From assembly GCF_037963865.1 (NCBI RefSeq), contig NZ_CP150170.1, forward strand, positions 4,402,001 through 4,466,000: a stretch of 64,000 bases of DNA, written 5' to 3'. Position 1 is the first letter of the stretch, and each line of letters opens with the position of its first letter. The stretch comes from Paenibacillus sp. FSL R10-2734. Lineage in GTDB: Bacteria > Bacillota > Bacilli > Paenibacillales > Paenibacillaceae. A model generated the notes under the pieces. It was given only the letters and a program-made list of their open reading frames with translations, searched no databases and had not been told where the DNA came from. Position numbers and translations under genes: made by a program. This document shows positions 53,457-61,986 of the stretch, piece after piece.

Positions 53457-54623
53457 CTATTGACTCCTCTTAGCAAACTCATAAAATGCAAAAGCATCTT
53501 CCCATGACGGGAATCCTGCTTGTGCCAGTTTATCGCTGCCCCCGCCTTTACCATTGTAGCTGCCTAGATGAGCCTTGAAGAATGCTCCACAGAAGATCTC
53601 CGCATTACCATTCTGTGCAAATACAACTTTATTCTCAGCAGAAGTAGCTAATAACACAGGAACCGTGCTTTGAGCGGTTAACTTGTTAGCAAGACTTTGT
53701 AAATCTTTTAGTGATTTATCCTCAAACACATGTGCGATCAGATTACCTTGTTGTTGTGCCAAGAGCTCCTGAGCGACATAGACGTCATTCTTCTCTTTTA
53801 GTAGAGTGATTTCAGCTTGCAGCTGCTTTTGTTCATTTTCCCATTTCTCAATCCGATCGATAATCTCATCTTTACCAGTGTTGAACTTGGAGGATAGTGT
53901 TCCAAGGATTTGCAGACTGCTATTAAATTCCTCCAAGGCTCGGTATCCACATTTAAAATAAATCCGCGTATTTCCTTTTTGCTTCTCCGCTTTCAGAAGC
54001 TTGATCATACCAATCTCACCTGTTGAAGATACATGTGTACCTCCGCAAGCGTTGTATTCGACATCCTTGATTTCTACAATTCGGATATTCTCCGTCACTT
54101 TTGGCTGTTTAACCAGTTTGAGCTGTGAAGCCTCTTCCCCTGTTACAAAATAGCTAAGGATAGTGTGGTTCCGGTAAATTTGCCGATTAACCTCTTTTTC
54201 TATAGAGTGAAATTGATTAGGGGTTAACTCTGGTACTTCTATGTCAATCGTGCAATAATCTTCACCCAAATGAAAGCTTAGGGTCATAAATTCGAATACG
54301 TCGAGACAAACGGCTGAGAGCAAATGCTGTCCACTATGCTGCTGCATATGATCAAATCTTCTATTCCAATCGATCTGACAAGTTACTTCTAATTCATCAG
54401 GCAGACGTTCCAGCTTATGCAGTACAAGCTCTTCCTCACTGATTACATCCAGTACAGAGATTCCCTGAATAGTTCCTAGATCACAGGGTTGTCCTCCGCC
54501 ATGCGGATAAAAAGCTGTCTCCTCCAAAATAACATAGAGCCCATCTTCTCGTTCAATCGTTTCAGAAATACGGGTCTGCCAATCGGTCAGGTATGTAGAA
54601 TTGTAGTAAAGTTTGTTAGTCAT
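53457..54623 (-). CDS. Alanyl-tRNA editing protein (long AlaX type)
   Basis: ATG 54623 with GAGAGGA upstream gives 388 residues. The AlaRS-like editing domain has ETAFYPHGGGQPCDLGTI near 35, the metal motif HMQQHSGQHLL near 95 and CGGTHVSSTGEIG near 197. A coiled-coil (about 225-275) and a DHHA1-type C-terminal domain with KGGGSDKLAQAGF complete it. AlaX enzymes deacylate Ser- or Gly-tRNAAla in the cytoplasm. The length and DHHA1 domain mark the AlaX-L group. It is the first gene of a two-gene unit. Confidence 0.92.
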   Translation of the reverse strand: MTNKLYYNSTYLTDWQTRISETIEREDGLYVILEETAFYPHGGGQPCDLGTIQGISVLDVISEEELVLHKLERLPDELEVTCQIDWNRRFDHMQQHSGQHLLSAVCLDVFEFMTLSFHLGEDYCTIDIEVPELTPNQFHSIEKEVNRQIYRNHTILSYFVTGEEASQLKLVKQPKVTENIRIVEIKDVEYNACGGTHVSSTGEIGMIKLLKAEKQKGNTRIYFKCGYRALEEFNSSLQILGTLSSKFNTGKDEIIDRIEKWENEQKQLQAEITLLKEKNDVYVAQELLAQQQGNLIAHVFEDKSLKDLQSLANKLTAQSTVPVLLATSAENKVVFAQNGNAEIFCGAFFKAHLGSYNGKGGGSDKLAQAGFPSWEDAFAFYEFAKRSQ

Positions 54624-54701
54624 GTATGTATTCCTCTCTTTTTTACATTTTCGGCACATTAAGCTTATAGTATCATAACGGATTTCAAAGACAAACTGAG
54701 C

Positions 54702-54726
54702 AAATAAAACCGCCTTATGGCGGCGT
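54702..54726 (-). terminator. Intrinsic terminator downstream of the 54774 kinase gene
   Basis: The hairpin CCGCC-ATAA-GGCGG is followed by TTTTATTTG on the minus strand, about 50 bases after the stop codon. Confidence 0.8.
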
Positions 54727-54773
54727 TCTTGGAGGCTAAACTGGTGAACTGTCGTTTCCCATTAACGTAACCG

Positions 54774-55304
54774 CTAGCCATGATTAAAAACATTATAACT
54801 AGAGTCATTAATAATTTCTTCTACAATCTCGGATGTTTGTTTTTGAGTAGTGTCTTTAATAAATGGCTCGTTGGATGAGGTCATCTCCATCTTGTTCAGC
54901 AAAAACAAAGAGCGTTCTAAGGATTCAATATCTCCTCTTATAGTTAGACGTTCAATTAATTTTTCTCTATCTGCTGTGAGTATGACATATTTTAGTCTTA
55001 CATTTAAATCTGACACATGTTTACAAAACCAATCAAGTTCATCCTCAACCACAAAATCGATTACAACATTAAAGCCATGTTGAATAAAATTCCTTGTTAA
55101 CGCAAGGATGTTCTTCCATGTTAAACTTAGACGTTCCTCCCATGAAGGTTCTGATTCACCCTTAAACATATGAAGGAGTACATCACCCTCAATAAGAACG
55201 CAGTGCTTAACATTTCGTGCAAGTTCTATCGAAGTTGTTGATTTCCCAACACCAAGCGGACCTGATATCAGATATACCATGTGTTCTCTGCCTATCTCTT
55301 GCAT
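54774..55304 (-). CDS. AAA/P-loop kinase-like protein
   Basis: ATG 55304 with GGAGG ten bases upstream gives 176 residues. Walker A GPLGVGKSTT is at about 15-24, followed by VLIEGDVLLHMFKG and a Walker B-like strand NVVIDFVVEDELDWF. A lid with REKLIERLTIRGDIESLERS follows. It resembles zeta-toxin/chloramphenicol-phosphotransferase-like small kinases but lacks a decisive motif. It lies downstream of the nucleotidyltransferase at 55351 (46 bases), perhaps in one unit; function unknown. Confidence 0.8.
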   Translation of the reverse strand: MQEIGREHMVYLISGPLGVGKSTTSIELARNVKHCVLIEGDVLLHMFKGESEPSWEERLSLTWKNILALTRNFIQHGFNVVIDFVVEDELDWFCKHVSDLNVRLKYVILTADREKLIERLTIRGDIESLERSLFLLNKMEMTSSNEPFIKDTTQKQTSEIVEEIINDSSYNVFNHG

Positions 55305-55350
55305 TACAATATTTCCTCCCAAGTCGAATTGAAAAAAGTTAAATAAGATA

Positions 55351-56112
55351 CTATGACAGCTTGACCTCAGCCTCTGCTACGGCATTACGAAACAATTCGT
55401 CTGTCAAATTGATTCGGTCTACAATATCTTGTACGGTTGTTACACCATATAGCTTTTCAAGGGTTAACACCACTTCTACAGGAAAATCCCGAGACGCATG
55501 AACCAGAAAACAGTCAGCTTGAAAAGGTGTATAGATTATCCGAAGTACATCTACAAGTGGATTCAAAACATACTTATGATAGTAAATCAACGACTCTAAA
55601 AAAAGACCACGTTTTGTATATTTGACAGCCCTGCTCCTTTGGCTGTAAATGCCTTGCGCACGTATCAATTGTGAATGCAGTTGTGAACGGTGAGTCACGT
55701 GATCAACGTTTTGATATTTCACAATACTTGCCTTATCCAACAATATAACTGGAACGACAGTTTTGTCTTCGTTAATAAATAAAACTGGGACACTCTCACT
55801 TTGAATCGTCACATCCACTAAGAGATTTTCTGATGACTCCTGCAGGTGGTATACCTTGTAGCGGTTATTGGTGGGTCGACCAGATTGTTCATAGGCGATA
55901 TCTACTTGTCCTAATCGCCGCATACATTCATCCAGTCGAGTAAATGCTTCATCGATGTAGCCTTCTTTGGTATAGCAGACTATATCAATGTCAGAATACT
56001 CATCCAAGGTTTTTGTACCATCTGAACCCTCCAACCAGATAGCCAAGATATAATCTTCGCTTCCAAGATCTGAAACAATTGCTTTTAGAATTGTCTCACG
56101 TTTAATCATCAT
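55351..56112 (-). CDS. Nucleotidyltransferase-domain protein (ANT-like)
   Basis: ATG 56112 after AGGAGG gives 253 residues. The polymerase-beta-type motif is WLEGSDGTKTLDEYSDIDIV near 25-44, with the DxD acids in SDIDI and a third acid in LLVDVTIQ near 120. The C-terminal half is helical (RAKYTKRGLF-type segment, then RIIYTPFQADCFLVHASRDF). This is the fold of aminoglycoside or lincosamide nucleotidyltransferases. The drug, if any, cannot be assigned. A wrecked nucleotidyltransferase of another subfamily lies just upstream at 56228-56411. Confidence 0.85.
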   Translation of the reverse strand: MMIKRETILKAIVSDLGSEDYILAIWLEGSDGTKTLDEYSDIDIVCYTKEGYIDEAFTRLDECMRRLGQVDIAYEQSGRPTNNRYKVYHLQESSENLLVDVTIQSESVPVLFINEDKTVVPVILLDKASIVKYQNVDHVTHRSQLHSQLIRAQGIYSQRSRAVKYTKRGLFLESLIYYHKYVLNPLVDVLRIIYTPFQADCFLVHASRDFPVEVVLTLEKLYGVTTVQDIVDRINLTDELFRNAVAEAEVKLS

Positions 56113-56184
56113 AGCTAAACCTCCTATGCTTTTCACTTGATAATAATTTTATCACCGAATCACTTCTGTCCGTTAGCTTTACAA

Positions 56185-56218
56185 TGAAAGCACTGAGCTG
56201 TTTGCTAAGTGCTTTCTT
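56185..56218. terminator. Hairpin downstream of the nucleotidyltransferase remnant
   Basis: GAAAGCACT / AGTGCTTTC (loop about 14 bases) lies just past the end of the remnant at 56228. The T-rich flank (CTTTA) is on the plus strand, where no gene precedes it, so it is probably a relic terminator. Confidence 0.45.
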
Positions 56219-56227
56219 TAATCTTAT

Positions 56228-56411
56228 TTATTTAGATAGTGGCGAAGTTTTTTGCACATGTGTCAGAACTTCCAATGAGCGTGCTAATTCTCCTCTTTTC
56301 AAAACATTGATCTCCCTCACCTTTAGTGAAGGAACCATACATCATACATGAAGTTACAATAGAGTCTAGTTCGCAATTCTCTTTAACTGATTGGATAATT
56401 TGTTTCTGTAA
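56228..56411 (-). pseudogene. Remnant of a lincosamide-type (Lnu-like) nucleotidyltransferase
   Basis: On the minus strand the frame from 56411 reads LQKQIIQSVKENCELDSIVT, then SCMMYGSFTKGEGDQ, which is the N-terminal active-site region of Lnu(B/F)-like nucleotidyltransferases (they continue YSDIEF). The essential SDIE acids are missing. In another frame the last part reads VLKRGELARSLEVLTHVQ and KTSPLSK to a TAA at 56228, resembling a later helical segment of the family. There is no start codon; a stop precedes the first residues. An internal deletion with a frame change around 56300-56320 explains the pattern. It is not expected to be functional. Confidence 0.65.
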
Positions 56412-56465
56412 AAGCTATTTAACTATTCTATTCTGAACGTTAGTGCGAAACATTATTTTTAACAA

Positions 56466-56495
56466 GATAAAGAGGGCGAACCCTTAGGTTCACCC
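56466..56495 (-). terminator. Intrinsic terminator of the 72-residue orphan gene
   Basis: The hairpin GGGTGAACC-TAAG-GGTTCGCCC is followed by TCTTTATCTT on the minus strand, about 35 bases after the stop codon. Confidence 0.75.
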
Positions 56496-56530
56496 GAATT
56501 GTAAACTTACCAATATTTTCACTTTAAGAA

Positions 56531-56749
56531 TTAACAAGCACAAGTAATTGCTTTTAAGTTTCTTATAGCAATAGCATTCAGTCGAAGTGCTTCTACGATT
56601 GATTCTCTTACTGCTTGCACTTCAAATCTAGCAATAGGCAATCTACAAAGATTTTCATCAATTCTTTTAAGACTTGCTTTCAAAACCACTCTTTGTTTAC
56701 GCAAAGCATTTAAAGCTCTTTGAATTCTTCTCTTCTCTGCAGCAGTCAT
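56531..56749 (-). CDS. Small orphan protein, 72 residues
   Basis: A strong AAAGAGGTGG site precedes ATG 56749 and a terminator follows the stop, supporting expression. The product is basic and almost entirely helical, with heptad-like Leu/Ile/Val spacing (KRRIQRALNALRKQRVVLKA, then VESIVEAL-type helices), and ends in ITCAC. No signal peptide or membrane segment is present. It may be a small coiled-coil or nucleic-acid-associated protein; I do not recognise the family. Confidence 0.6.
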   Translation of the reverse strand: MTAAEKRRIQRALNALRKQRVVLKASLKRIDENLCRLPIARFEVQAVRESIVEALRLNAIAIRNLKAITCAC

Positions 56750-56841
56750 AAACTACCACCTCTTTTCGATTGTGATAGTATATGAAATGCTACTTCTCCT
56801 TTTTCTGCTTGTACAATCCGGAAGCTAAATGATTGATTTTA

Positions 56842-58470
56842 CTATTTTTCACTAATCTCCATGATAGGAACGGACCAATCTACATTGGTATGCAATCGGT
56901 TAACTATCGTGCGTATTAATTGAAGCTGGTCAGGGATCTTAGTAAGTCCCGCAGCACGGAACTCAAAAAAATTCTTTTTGTTATTTGACTGTGATTCAAC
57001 AATTACAATATAACCATCTTTCCATCCCGATCCTCTGATTGAAGAAACACCTTGTCCTGAAAGGGGATACTCTCTACCCTCAAGATCCTGTAATATCCAT
57101 TCACTCTTCATAGTCTCATTTCTAAATCTTCCACTAAAGTGTAATGAACCCTCCTGCTCAGAGCCGTTGGTATTTGGTGGTGATTCCACTGTAAAATCAT
57201 TTAACATCAGCTCATCCCCATCAAATGCAAAGGGAATCGGATGTTCTTTCAACTTGGAAGGCTCAAATTGTACCGTCGATCCGTCCTTCTCAGTAATGAA
57301 ATATCCATCAAATACGAAAGTATATAATGTATCCAGTGGTAAATCTTTAAAGGTATAACTCCAATGCATGAATCCAGGTTTATCACCAGGCATCGAAGAT
57401 CGCGACATTGTACTATCCTTATGAGGGACTTTTCTAGTATTAACACTATGAATCTCTTCTCCCGCACTATCCTCGAAGTGGAACTTCACCCCCTGCTGCT
57501 TCCATAGTTCACCTGGAGAACGCTCCAACGCCTCTTCACTCAACTCCGTATCAAATTCAAAACGGACACCTTGAACCATACGCGTTATTCTTTTCAAGGT
57601 CACGGTCAATCCATCCGGCGATGTGTAGCTACCCTTTATTGGAGTTGAGGTTGTTTGTTTATTCGCTTCAGTCATATCCATCGAAAAATTGAAATTCCAA
57701 TCTCCTTGAAGAATAGGATTACTACTTCCCTTGCCCCCCAATTTAGTAATATGACCTTCGATCATGATGTGATCGGTTTGCAATGGCTCCGAGAAATTAA
57801 CGATCATATAGTAAAAATCCTCGGTATATCCCATATCGTATAAATCTCCCACGACCTTTCCATCATCATCTTTAATTTCAATCTTATTTCCGTTTTCGTC
57901 ACTAAGAACCAAGTGATGTCTGTCATGCTTTCCGTTCGGTCTGAACAACTGTAGCGCAACAATTACACGAGTTGGATCCGCTACAGCTTCATCTATTTTT
58001 ATCGTATAACCCTTATCCTTCACCTTAATATTTGGATGTTCAACCAGCCCAAACTCTTGCGCTCGCAACAGACCAATGTCCACATTATTTTTCACAAAAA
58101 GTGAACGTAAAGTTTCCGCCAATGTGGGTACAGAATATAAAATCACGGCACTCAGAACAATCAGTAACAATACAACGGTCATAGTTAATCTTAGAAATTT
58201 TATCCTCTTCGGATTATTTCGATTCTTGCCCCGTACCGTTACTTGTTCAAGCTCTACAAGTTCTATTGAAGCCATTACTTGAGCTGTAAAAGAATCTGGT
58301 AGCTTCTCCTCAAATAAAGCTAGTGCCCACTCTTCTTGTTCTTCTAATAGTGCATGATAGATCAAATTGCATTGGGCACAAGCAGCGATATGATCAGTGA
58401 CTTCCAAAGACTGGGAGGTAGGTGAACTTAGGTTGTATTGCTCGATCTCAAATGGACTTAAGCACTTCAT
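56842..58470 (-). CDS. DUF4179 anti-sigma factor with N-terminal zinc finger
   Basis: A protein of 542 residues. A zinc-finger anti-sigma motif HIAACAQCNLIYHALL (HxxxCxxC near 28-35) lies in the cytoplasmic N-terminal part. A transmembrane helix at about 95-114 (LTMTVVLLLIVLSAVILYSV) is followed by DUF4179 (about 150-270) and further extracytoplasmic beta domains. It overlaps the end of its sigma gene by 23 bases, giving coupled synthesis. It differs from the first anti-sigma factor (6588-8081) by having the zinc finger. Confidence 0.87.
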   Translation of the reverse strand: MKCLSPFEIEQYNLSSPTSQSLEVTDHIAACAQCNLIYHALLEEQEEWALALFEEKLPDSFTAQVMASIELVELEQVTVRGKNRNNPKRIKFLRLTMTVVLLLIVLSAVILYSVPTLAETLRSLFVKNNVDIGLLRAQEFGLVEHPNIKVKDKGYTIKIDEAVADPTRVIVALQLFRPNGKHDRHHLVLSDENGNKIEIKDDDGKVVGDLYDMGYTEDFYYMIVNFSEPLQTDHIMIEGHITKLGGKGSSNPILQGDWNFNFSMDMTEANKQTTSTPIKGSYTSPDGLTVTLKRITRMVQGVRFEFDTELSEEALERSPGELWKQQGVKFHFEDSAGEEIHSVNTRKVPHKDSTMSRSSMPGDKPGFMHWSYTFKDLPLDTLYTFVFDGYFITEKDGSTVQFEPSKLKEHPIPFAFDGDELMLNDFTVESPPNTNGSEQEGSLHFSGRFRNETMKSEWILQDLEGREYPLSGQGVSSIRGSGWKDGYIVIVESQSNNKKNFFEFRAAGLTKIPDQLQLIRTIVNRLHTNVDWSVPIMEISEK

Positions 58471-59038
58471 CGCTTTTCACCTCCGAGTGAGACAAGATTT
58501 GCTTCAAACGCTGTTTTGCACGATAAAGATTATTTTGGATCTTACTTAATGGGACATCTAAGAAAACACACATTTCTTCATAGCTTAAATCATTAGTATA
58601 ACGAAGAAACAATGTCTTTCTATAATTAGGCGGTAGTTTCTGTATTAGGTGAAGTATCTCTGTGCGATGCTCTGAACGAATGAACTCTTCTTCCGGATTA
58701 TCTGAAAGAGAAAGTTCAGTTAAATCGTCTGGTAAGCTTGCTGTAGGACGAGTCCCTTTCCACAAATCCTTCAGTAAATTAGCTGCAATCGTATATAGCC
58801 AAGCCGCAAAAATCCTATCCAAATCATGTGAGGCCAGCTTAAGATAAGCTTTCATAAAAGTCTCTTGCGTGATGTCTTGCGCATCTTGATCATTAGCCCC
58901 CATCCCTCTCAAAAGGCCATAAATTTTGTTCTTATATCGATTTACAAGAAACGAATAGTCTTCCTTATGTCCATCCAGAACATTTTGAATCCATTGCCTC
59001 TCTTCCTCTTTTTCAACTTTCGGTACATGTCCCTTCAC
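58448..59038 (-). CDS. ECF-type RNA polymerase sigma factor
   Basis: A GTG start at 59038 with AAGGAGG seven bases upstream gives 196 residues; the longer frame from 59059 reads through that site. Region 2 is at about 20-90 (YSFLVNRYKNKIYGLLRGMG, DAQDITQETFMKAYLKL, FAAWLYTIAANLLKDLWKGT) and region 4 at about 125-180 (PPNYRKTLFLRYTNDLSYEE, then LDVPLSKIQNNLYRAKQRLK). It is the partner of the overlapping zinc-finger/DUF4179 anti-sigma gene. The signal and regulon are unknown. Confidence 0.94.
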   Translation of the reverse strand: MKGHVPKVEKEEERQWIQNVLDGHKEDYSFLVNRYKNKIYGLLRGMGANDQDAQDITQETFMKAYLKLASHDLDRIFAAWLYTIAANLLKDLWKGTRPTASLPDDLTELSLSDNPEEEFIRSEHRTEILHLIQKLPPNYRKTLFLRYTNDLSYEEMCVFLDVPLSKIQNNLYRAKQRLKQILSHSEVKSDEVLKSI

Positions 59039-59104
59039 CCTTAAGCCTCCTTGAAGCACGATACTGTATAGACGATACCTATCAGAACAACTCTCACTTT
59101 ATAC

Positions 59105-59147
59105 AAAAAAGAGTAGGTCTTCAATTGTATTGAAGACCTACTCTTTT
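59105..59147 (-). terminator. Intrinsic terminator of the GNAT gene at 59150
   Basis: A long perfect stem AAAGAGTAGGTCTTCAAT / ATTGAAGACCTACTCTTT is followed by TTT on the minus strand and starts right after the stop codon. Confidence 0.9.
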
Positions 59148-59149
59148 AT

Positions 59150-59665
59150 CTAGCAATTGCGTTTAAGTACAAAATATTCGAATTGATCACGAAGTTCAGC
59201 GTCCCTATCAAACCCCAATCGCTCCATCAAAGCTATCGACCTAGCATTCTCGGGTTCAACTGTCGCGTCAATAGTGGTTAGTCCCATTGTTGAAAACCCG
59301 AAATCAATAACTCTTTTCATCCCTTCGTACATAAGCCCTTGTCCCCAGTAAGCTTTAGATAAATCAAATCCAATTTCAGCTATAAATTCTTTATCCTCTC
59401 TTCTTAGATAGTGGTATCCGCAAGTACCGATAAGCTCGTCCTTATCTTTATCGAACATGCCCCATCTGCAGCCCAAATCATCGATATGGTACTGAATGAT
59501 CTCTTCGGCCTCTTTTAGATCTTTGCAGGGTTCGATATCCATATATCTAGTAACTTCTTCATCTGAGAAATGTCTAAATACTGCTTCTGCATCTTCTAGA
59601 TTTAAAATTCGTAGATCGATTCTTTCTGTTTGTAATGCTGGAAACTCGAGTCTTTGATTGATCAA
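59150..59665 (-). CDS. RimJ/RimL-type GNAT acetyltransferase
   Basis: A TTG start at 59665 with GAAGGTG five bases upstream gives 171 residues (MINQRLEFPALQTERIDLRI, the usual RimJ/L opening after relabelling the first residue); the longer ATG frame from 59680 is possible. Motifs: LIGTCGYHYLRREDKEFIAE, then GFDLSKAYWGQGLMYEGMKR (acetyl-CoA loop) and VEPENARSIALMERLGF. It is a cytoplasmic enzyme for protein or small-molecule N-acetylation; substrate unknown. Confidence 0.9.
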   Translation of the reverse strand: MINQRLEFPALQTERIDLRILNLEDAEAVFRHFSDEEVTRYMDIEPCKDLKEAEEIIQYHIDDLGCRWGMFDKDKDELIGTCGYHYLRREDKEFIAEIGFDLSKAYWGQGLMYEGMKRVIDFGFSTMGLTTIDATVEPENARSIALMERLGFDRDAELRDQFEYFVLKRNC

Positions 59666-59843
59666 ATTTGCACCTTCCATTTCTGATAACTTGCATTGTA
59701 TTTATTTGGAATAACTCCATGTTAATCATAGTCCTTTGAGAAGACAAGAAGTTTATTCATTGCATTCAAGGCGCACATAATTACCGCGATCCCAGCGAAT
59801 AAAAGAATAGTCTCCACTTAGACGCTATCAGCTAACGAGTACG

Positions 59844-59878
59844 CAAAAAAAGAACCTTCATCGTACGAAGGTTCTTCT
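59844..59878 (-). terminator. Intrinsic terminator of the sulfatase-SGNH-fucosidase operon
   Basis: The stem AGAACCTTC / GAAGGTTCT with loop GTACGAT is followed by TTTTTT on the minus strand, about 40 bases after the fucosidase stop. Confidence 0.9.
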
Positions 59879-59917
59879 TCACTATCGTGGATCACCAATC
59901 GCTGTTAACTTGATTCA

Positions 59918-61297
59918 TTACGAGATTCTAAATGTATGTGCGATTGGAGCTTGTTCCGTCAATTCATGCGCTGGCAAATGAACGATTATACCTTCCGCAG
60001 TCCGTTCGAATGATAATCCTTCCACGCTACCGATCAGGTCGACCTGCTTGATATCGTGTTGTAGAGGCAGATAAATCTCTTGATTTATTTGCGTAGTTTC
60101 GCTTGAATACAAATACATTGCATACGTTGTACCTTCTTTTTGTGTGAAAAAACAATGCTCGCCCGCGTAAGGTTCACAAATTCGAGTTCCGTAAATGGCT
60201 TCCCCGTGTACACTAAGCCACGCGCCTATTTCCAGAATTCGTTCCACAGCTATATGTGGCAAACGACCATCGGGTTGAGGGCCGACATTTAGCACGAGGT
60301 TCCCACCTTTGGCTACAACTTCAATCAATATATGAATGAGTTGTCGTGCCGATTTGTACTCATCCTCATACTTGAAGCCCCATGATTTACTCATTGTAAT
60401 GCAACTCTCCCAAGGAACATGTACAGGCTTCTCAGGTAGCGTTTGCTCTGGGGTAATAATGTTCTCATAAGCGCCGCCAACCGTCCGATCGACGGCCAAG
60501 AGCCATGGTTGTGTCTCACGAGCCTTGTCAACGACTTCACCCAGCCGTATATCTTGACTATTTTGTGCGCTTACCCATCCACCATCAAGCCACAGCATCT
60601 CAATCCGACCATAATCGGTCAGAAGCTCCATAATCTGTTGATGCGTAAATTGGACAAATTGTTCCCATAATTCAGGATATTTCTTCGGATTGTAGGAAGA
60701 CCCGCGATGCATAACTTCACCAGCTAACATCCCTGGTGCCCAATAAGACGGAGTGTGCCAGTCCGCTTTGGAGAAATACGCTGATATACCAAGGCCTTTC
60801 GCTCGAAAAGCATCAAATACCTGTCTGCAAATATCAGCATACGGATGTGTGTGGAACGGACAATCTTCTCCTGTAACCCGATAATCCGTCGTTTTTGTAT
60901 CCCACATACAGAAGCCATCATGATGCTTCGTGGTGAAGGTCAAATATTTAAATCCATTATCTGCAGCGAGCTCTGCCCAGCGTTCCGGTTGGAAGCGGAT
61001 CGGGTTAAAAGTTTTGTTCGTATCAAAATACTGTTGCTTCAACGTTGCTGCATCCACATCCCAATCAGCGCATTTACGTGACCATTCAGCTTCATGATCA
61101 CAGAGCATCCACGATGCATCTGTACTTAATTGTGCATACGGTCCCCAGTGCATCATGAGGCCAAGCTTCTGGTCCTGAAACCATTCCAACCGCTCAAGCA
61201 GCAATGGATCCTCAGGCGACACATAATCCTCTTCCGAACTAAAATTATGTACACCATCTTTAACAAGCCATTCTTCAACTGAGTTCACTTTACTCAT
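59918..61297 (-). CDS. Alpha-L-fucosidase (GH29)
   Basis: ATG 61297 (RBS GAGAGG, slightly far; an ATG at 61309 is too close to it) gives 459 residues without a signal peptide. GH29 markers: KLGLMMHWGPYAQLS near 50, KYLTFTTKHHDGFCMWDTKT near 115, nucleophile Asp in IEMLWLDGGW near 240 and the GGNLVLNVGPQPDGRLP signature near 335. The enzyme removes terminal alpha-L-fucose and is cytoplasmic here, so substrate must enter as an oligosaccharide. It is the last gene of an operon with an SGNH hydrolase and a sulfatase. Confidence 0.92.
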   Translation of the reverse strand: MSKVNSVEEWLVKDGVHNFSSEEDYVSPEDPLLLERLEWFQDQKLGLMMHWGPYAQLSTDASWMLCDHEAEWSRKCADWDVDAATLKQQYFDTNKTFNPIRFQPERWAELAADNGFKYLTFTTKHHDGFCMWDTKTTDYRVTGEDCPFHTHPYADICRQVFDAFRAKGLGISAYFSKADWHTPSYWAPGMLAGEVMHRGSSYNPKKYPELWEQFVQFTHQQIMELLTDYGRIEMLWLDGGWVSAQNSQDIRLGEVVDKARETQPWLLAVDRTVGGAYENIITPEQTLPEKPVHVPWESCITMSKSWGFKYEDEYKSARQLIHILIEVVAKGGNLVLNVGPQPDGRLPHIAVERILEIGAWLSVHGEAIYGTRICEPYAGEHCFFTQKEGTTYAMYLYSSETTQINQEIYLPLQHDIKQVDLIGSVEGLSFERTAEGIIVHLPAHELTEQAPIAHTFRIS

Positions 61298-61332
61298 GGG
61301 ATATACCATCCTCTCATATTTACGAAATGTAA

Positions 61333-61965
61333 TCAGGAACTAAGGAACTGCTTCAATATAGCTGACACGAGTACAGCCTGAGCTCTCTGACCTTGTTCAT
61401 TAAAATGATATAAATCTTCAGGATCAGCCACACGATAATCGCTTCTTCCATACATGGGAGTATATAAATCAGTGATTGTTAACCCATGTTTCACAGCAAC
61501 TTCGGAAGCAGCTCGATTTCTGTCAATGACGCGGTCATTCTTGTCATGATCAATCTTCCCATGTTCCCCCTTCGTTGTGACCTGTGTCGAAGTCGCAACA
61601 ACGATTTTGGCTTTTGAAAGGGATTGTATATACTGTATTACGGAATCTAAGGATTCCTTGTATTCCTCCAACGGTACATGCCATCCATGTAGACCATTAT
61701 TGAAATGTATGATCTGATATACATAGTCCTCACCGTGCATCAGCATATAATCTATTTCCTTGAGTAGCACGGCATTATCAATCGCTTTTGAGGTTACTAA
61801 CTTATCAACATAAGCTAGACCCCTTAACTGTTCTTGTACAAAAGGATGATACCCATTCGTAATAGAATCGCCAATAAGTAAAATCCGCGGCAAATCCTGC
61901 TTATCGGCTTCCTCCCTCCACATTTGACACCATTCATATTGTTCGAGACGCTGCCCTTGTGCCAT
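61333..61965 (-). CDS. SGNH/GDSL hydrolase
   Basis: ATG 61965 after AGAGGAGG gives 210 residues. Block I is LLIGDSITNGYHPFV (Ser near 31), block III IIHFNNGLHGWHV (Asn and Gly of the oxyanion site near 90) and block V DPEDLYHFNEQGQRAQA (Asp-His pair near 190). This is the catalytic set of carbohydrate esterases or deacetylases of the SGNH superfamily. It is encoded between the sulfatase and the fucosidase, so removal of O-acetyl groups from a fucose-rich glycan is likely. It has no signal peptide. Confidence 0.9.
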   Translation of the reverse strand: MAQGQRLEQYEWCQMWREEADKQDLPRILLIGDSITNGYHPFVQEQLRGLAYVDKLVTSKAIDNAVLLKEIDYMLMHGEDYVYQIIHFNNGLHGWHVPLEEYKESLDSVIQYIQSLSKAKIVVATSTQVTTKGEHGKIDHDKNDRVIDRNRAASEVAVKHGLTITDLYTPMYGRSDYRVADPEDLYHFNEQGQRAQAVLVSAILKQFLSS

Positions 61966-61986
61966 AAACAATTCCTCCTCTAATTT

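Noticed and set aside
59700..59830. Short minus-strand frames of 20-32 codons, one hydrophobic
   Set aside because: They lack a ribosome site and overlap each other in different frames; probably the leader of the GNAT gene or gene debris.
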